A DNA stretch of 37,867 bases from Bondarzewia mesenterica (taxonomy: Eukaryota; Basidiomycota; Agaricomycetes; Russulales; Bondarzewiaceae). Both the position numbers and the translations under genes were made by a program. Location of the stretch: positions 1 through 37,867 of the forward strand of contig SGPL01000335.1 of assembly GCA_004802705.1 (NCBI GenBank). Reading direction: 5' to 3'. Each line of letters begins with the position of its first letter. Positions within the stretch are counted from its first letter, which is position 1. This document shows positions 34,353 through 37,867 of this stretch, in pieces. The notes beneath the pieces are model-generated. The model was not told where the DNA came from and made no database searches. It saw only the letters and a program-made list of their open reading frames with translations.

Positions 34353-35772
34353 TTAGATGAACACCATGAACGCAACAAATTGAACGAGCAACGCGATCAC
34401 AGACAAAAGCACCCAGACTCGGACGCGGTTGGTGCCCGTTGACGTTCTGAAAAGACGTCGCCAAACGGCGGGAACAACCTTTGCGCCCGCTTCGTCGATC
34501 GCAGCGACCTCCGCGGCGGTCAAATCAGCTGCAAAATCCGGCATCAGGGAAACATGAAGTCAACGCTGAGATCAATAAGTTGGAAACAGTGCGCACGCAA
34601 ATCCGCGACGGTGAGATACTCGCGCAGTCGCTCTGATTTAGATGAAGTCGTGACGACGACAGCACCCTTTGCGAGGACCCATTTAAAGATAACCTGTGCG
34701 GGGCTGCCTCCGATGCGCTTGGAGATGGTCGCGAGCACGGGTTGGACCGGACCGTTTGGGTATGTGGTTATGGGACTGTGTGTGAAAAAATAAACAAAGT
34801 CAGGAGATTGCGTACTCGTGTGATTGAGGCGAGCACAATGGCATACGCAAGACTGCCGTATGCCTCTATAATGATACCATGCTTTGCAGAATATTCGAGG
34901 ACTTCTTTGTAGGACGCATAGTTGTACGGATGGAAACGGATCTGATATACGTTAAGCGTGACTCGTACGTCAGGATACGGGATGCGGAAAAGACAAGAGG
35001 ACGCGCCTGGTTGACGGCGGGTTTGATCTTGGCGGTCTTCACGATGGTCTTCAGGTCGTCGACGGAGAAATTGCTGACACCAATACTCCTAAAATGCAAA
35101 TTCAGTCGCAAAAGAGTCTGGGATAATGGGAACGACGCACTTGGCCAGATCAACCTCTTTGATCATCTCAAACTCTCGCCACGAACCCTCGAAGTTGTGC
35201 TGCACGAGACGGGGGAAATGGATAATGTACAGATCCACGGATTTGAGACCCAGCTACCAAACGGAATTATCAGTACTGGAAGGACAAGAACGGAAGTCAT
35301 CCCGGTATTGCTCGCCTTGGTAAGACTGTCTCGAACGCCCTTTTGGATGTCTCCGCCATCGTACTTAGTAGTGATGAACATGTCCGACCTTTCCAGTCCG
35401 CTTTCCCGAATAGCGGTGCCGACGGACTCTTCATTGCCATAGACTACGATAATGGGAGCCCTCAGTCACGCTTTCAGAAGGAAACGCGCGCGACGAGCTT
35501 ACTCGCGGCGGTGTCGATATGAGAGAATCCCGCTTCTAAAGCTTGGTTGACATATTGCGTTGCATCCTACGAGCCGCGCACTGGTCAGAATTCCCTACCA
35601 CATATAGGACATTTTTTGCGTTCTCACTTTGCCGAAGAGCGCGCTCCCCGTCCCAAACCCGATAGCAGGAATCTGGAAGTCCAGACCATATCATCACTTC
35701 GTCCGCTCTCGCGCTTATGCAGAAACGACGCACTTCGTTTCCGTCATTCAGCACGATTCTAGGGAACGGCAT
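34353..35772 (-). CDS. Aldo/keto reductase with C-terminal membrane segment
   Basis: NADPH-dependent carbonyl reductase of the AKR (TIM-barrel) family, nearest in style to fungal Gcy1/Ypr1-like reductases. Nine exons (35734-35772, 35628-35672, 35503-35566, 35316-35443, 35141-35253, 35007-35088, 34847-34941, 34597-34775, 34353-34528) give 306 residues in phase. All four catalytic residues are present: Asp in SHIDTAA, Tyr in YGNEES, Lys in FITTKYDGG and His in LYIIHFPR. SIGVSNFSVDDL, IKPAVNQIRFHPYN and the coenzyme loop TTSSKSERLREYL follow. Two introns need GC donors to keep frame. The protein ends with VRVWVLLSVIALLVQFVAFM and three more residues, a membrane helix not usual in AKRs, implying tail anchoring. 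Confidence 0.88.
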
Positions 35773-36076
35773 ACTGTACGTGTTGAGAGAGAATAGGTGG
35801 GAAAGCCGTGTGGATGAACCGGTCGTGACCAATGGATAGAAGTATGTCGTGACTCAGCTGCTTACCATCGTACTGTGCATGCGACTTTGGGCCGTGTTCT
35901 TGTTCCGCACTGTCCATATCGTCATGCTGATCAATTTCAAGAATTTCATCAAACAGTGATTGTCGCTGTATAAAGGACAGAGCTGCTCGCTTGTTGGAAG
36001 TTGCAGGAGTCAGACTGGATCGGACTTGTCACGGCGGTTAGCCTCGGTTAGCGGGATAATGTCTTATCTGATACAG
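35773..36076. promoter_or_regulatory. Upstream region of aldo/keto reductase
   Basis: About 300 bases between the reductase start and the right repeat end. A TGTATAAAGG box near 35967-35976 is on the plus strand, facing the repeat rather than the reductase. No gene is seen. Confidence 0.4.
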
Positions 36077-36297
36077 TGTTGACCCATTCCTTGATCCACA
36101 ACTTTGCCCGATGCATTCTCAGTCAGATTCCATCAGTCTTACACAAAATAAAGCTTGTAGTTAGCTAATATACTATCTTAAGATCATATCCTCCAACTCT
36201 GAAAGCCAATGGATTAAGTGGCCAAGAGTTGTTTGCAAAACGATCTGAAGGTCGGATTTTATGACACAGTCCTTGATCTGCACGTGACACCATGTGA
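36077..36297 (+). mobile_element. Terminal repeat of a transposable element (LTR-like), right copy
   Basis: Starts TGTTGACCC and matches 1-224 in inverted orientation with very few differences. An AATAAA lies at about 36146-36151. The real repeat probably extends beyond 36297, because the left copy is cut by the window edge. The five bases before TGTTG (TACAG) are the same at both copies, so the repeat may start five bases earlier, or the element may favour such a target. Confidence 0.6.
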
Positions 36298-36810
36298 CCC
36301 CGCCAAAATCTGCCAAACTCAAGCCAGTTGAGCTGTCACTCCTGTCACACTCATCCTCTTTTGGTCTCTTTTTCAAAAGACTTGAGTCTCAAGCACCAGA
36401 TTGTGCTTCAATACCATTGCTTGTTTTTCATAAAATGTTCTTTAGGAGCCTCTTAATATAATATAATTTTTTTTAGTATTAATATTGACTCGCATTTTAC
36501 ATATAATTGAGTGATAAAAGTTGGAATCATGCAATTTGGGTCATTTTAAGGATGAATCCAAGTGCTATTCTACAACCACCTCACTGGCACACACAGAAAA
36601 TTCAGGCAATTCGCTGCTCTGCAGCGAAGCGAGGAACGAGCAAAGTGGCAGAGCCTAGTCTTTGTGCAAGCGAGCGGTGTGGCGTCACGTCTCTTGCCTC
36701 CTACCACATCGCTCGCCCTTGCTCACAGACTCTTCTCACCTCTCTCTTTTTCTTTTCTACTCCTCCTTCTCTGACACATCCCCTACCTTTCTTATCCATC
36801 TTCTCCCACA
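36298..36810 (+). other. Leader between repeat end and Gag-like ORF
   Basis: An AT-rich block (36450-36510, with runs of TAATATAATATAA) is followed by a CT-rich leader directly before the ATG at 36811. This would fit the rest of an LTR plus a 5' leader. I could not find a convincing tRNA primer-binding site. Confidence 0.4.
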
Positions 36811-37867
36811 ATGCCTCCAGCCATTCCGAACCCGGATTTCGAAACCTGTCCTAATTTCGCCTCCGACCACTACCTTACTCTTCGACAAGAATTAATCAAT
36901 GCCAACCCGGCCAGCTCCCATGAGGCCGTTGCCCAACGCCTCGCCGACAGCTGGCTGCTGGAACACCAGGCCCGAGTCGACGCCTACACCGCTCAACAGC
37001 TGCAAGTGCAGGCCGAGCGCGAACAAGCCGAACTCGAAGAAGCGGACCGGCAACGAGACGAGGCCGCGCAAAAACAACAAGAAAGTCAGCAAGAAATCAC
37101 CAAGATGCACGAACGCTTCGGAAAAGCCGACGCGAACACCATGGTGGACGTGCACCTCCCTGCGCGCCCTTCCACCTACGCTCTAGAAAAGCTGCGCAAG
37201 TGTGAATATGTTGAACTCTATTACTTCACCCCACAGGGTTGTCAAGAGGCCGCATCCTCGATACACGACTCATCCGACAGCACCTACGCCATCGCCGAAA
37301 TCGGGGACAAACTCACTCTGAAGAACTCCTCGGCCACCTCCTCCCGACACGTCATCAAGGACGTCGACCTCTCCTGGGAGCAAGTCGAAGTAGCCCGCCC
37401 GGTATTCCTTCAGTACATCGCTACCGTCCCTTGGCCCCAAGAGTACATCGACTGGCATATGGAGTTCTTTTACCACCTGGGCTCCCACCCTCACCGCGGA
37501 CGCGTCCCCTACGGTCCCCAAGTGCTAGTACACTACCAAGCTCGGGTCCGTCGTCAGTGGCACGACGCTCTCTCCCACAAGGAGGGCTTCAACCTCGGCA
37601 GCATAAATGAACTCCTACTTACCAAAATCTACAACGAGCTGCAGCAGGATGAAAAATCGACGTCCATCCAGCGCCTCGTACGTCCACCTCCTTTCTTCCA
37701 GCCCAATACCGCACTAACTATCCTTCTTCCCCTCCTCTCCTTCGTACATCATCCACGCTTCACCTGCGGCCTCGTGCTGCCGCTTCCTGCTCCCCACGCT
37801 CCCCATGCTACCTCACGCTACCACTCTCTGCTCCCCATGCTACCCTATTGTGCCCACCTTGCGGTAC
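36811..37867 (+). CDS. Gag-like retroelement protein, 3' end off the window
   Basis: An ATG ORF open to the right edge (352 codons), preceded by a CT-rich leader. It begins MPPAIPNPDFETCPNF, has a Gln/Glu-rich coiled coil at about residues 55-105, then EYVELYYFTPQGC, DLSWEQVEVARPVF, WPQEYIDWHMEFFYHLGSHP and VHYQARVRRQWHDAL with INELLL. This arrangement is what I recall of a repetitive protein family found in many copies in Agaricomycete genomes and regarded as transposon-derived, probably Gag. From about residue 290 the reading becomes Pro/Leu-rich, and GTACGT near 37680 could be a splice donor, so the true protein may end or splice there. No protease or reverse transcriptase lies within the window. 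Confidence 0.6.
   Translation, partial: MPPAIPNPDFETCPNFASDHYLTLRQELINANPASSHEAVAQRLADSWLLEHQARVDAYTAQQLQVQAEREQAELEEADRQRDEAAQKQQESQQEITKMHERFGKADANTMVDVHLPARPSTYALEKLRKCEYVELYYFTPQGCQEAASSIHDSSDSTYAIAEIGDKLTLKNSSATSSRHVIKDVDLSWEQVEVARPVFLQYIATVPWPQEYIDWHMEFFYHLGSHPHRGRVPYGPQVLVHYQARVRRQWHDALSHKEGFNLGSINELLLTKIYNELQQDEKSTSIQRLVRPPPFFQPNTALTILLPLLSFVHHPRFTCGLVLPLPAPHAPHATSRYHSLLPMLPYCAHLAV

Noticed and set aside
1..37867. tRNA, rRNA or CRISPR-like arrays
   Set aside because: I found no convincing tRNA T-arm/acceptor pairing, no rRNA sequence and no spaced direct repeats; the only tandem arrays are the heptamer near 284 and the coding repeats in the RBR genes.

Overview
This is nuclear DNA from a filamentous fungus, most likely a wood- or litter-associated Agaricomycete. 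Genes are split by many short GT-AG introns (about 50-60 nt) and lie close together on both strands. The recognisable families are fungal: the chitin synthase regulator SKT5/CHS4, exocyst EXO84, secreted rhamnogalacturonase, an enlarged G-alpha subunit, and fungal-type RBR ubiquitin ligases. A few N runs show a draft assembly. Exon joins were made by hand from splice signals, reading phase and family alignment. For most genes the summed exons are an exact multiple of three.

Layout. Positions 1-224 hold a repeat end that recurs, inverted and nearly identical, at 36077-36297, next to a Gag-like ORF that runs off the right edge. The gene block is therefore bracketed by two outward-reading copies of one repeat family. 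From the left come two tandem Baeyer-Villiger-type flavin monooxygenase genes (minus), SKT5 (plus), DUS2 (minus), EXO84 (plus), a GH28 rhamnogalacturonase (plus), proteasome alpha-5 PUP2 (minus), a divergent G-alpha gene (plus) and a small secreted-looking protein (minus). A gene-poor stretch (24.6-28.2 kb) follows, holding a decayed UbiA-type prenyltransferase. The right part has two inverted, convergent RBR E3 ligase paralogues flanking a MARVEL-type membrane protein gene, then an aldo/keto reductase with a C-terminal membrane segment.

The genes do not form one pathway. The SKT5-DUS2-EXO84-PUP2-G-alpha block is housekeeping and polarity machinery. The monooxygenase tandem, the UbiA relic, the RBR pair and the Gag-like element are accessory and show duplication and decay. 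I see no clear undescribed multi-gene system. The most unusual single items are the G-alpha protein lacking the catalytic switch II glutamine, the inverted RBR pair with RING1 changes and a frameshift, and the reductase with a hydrophobic tail.
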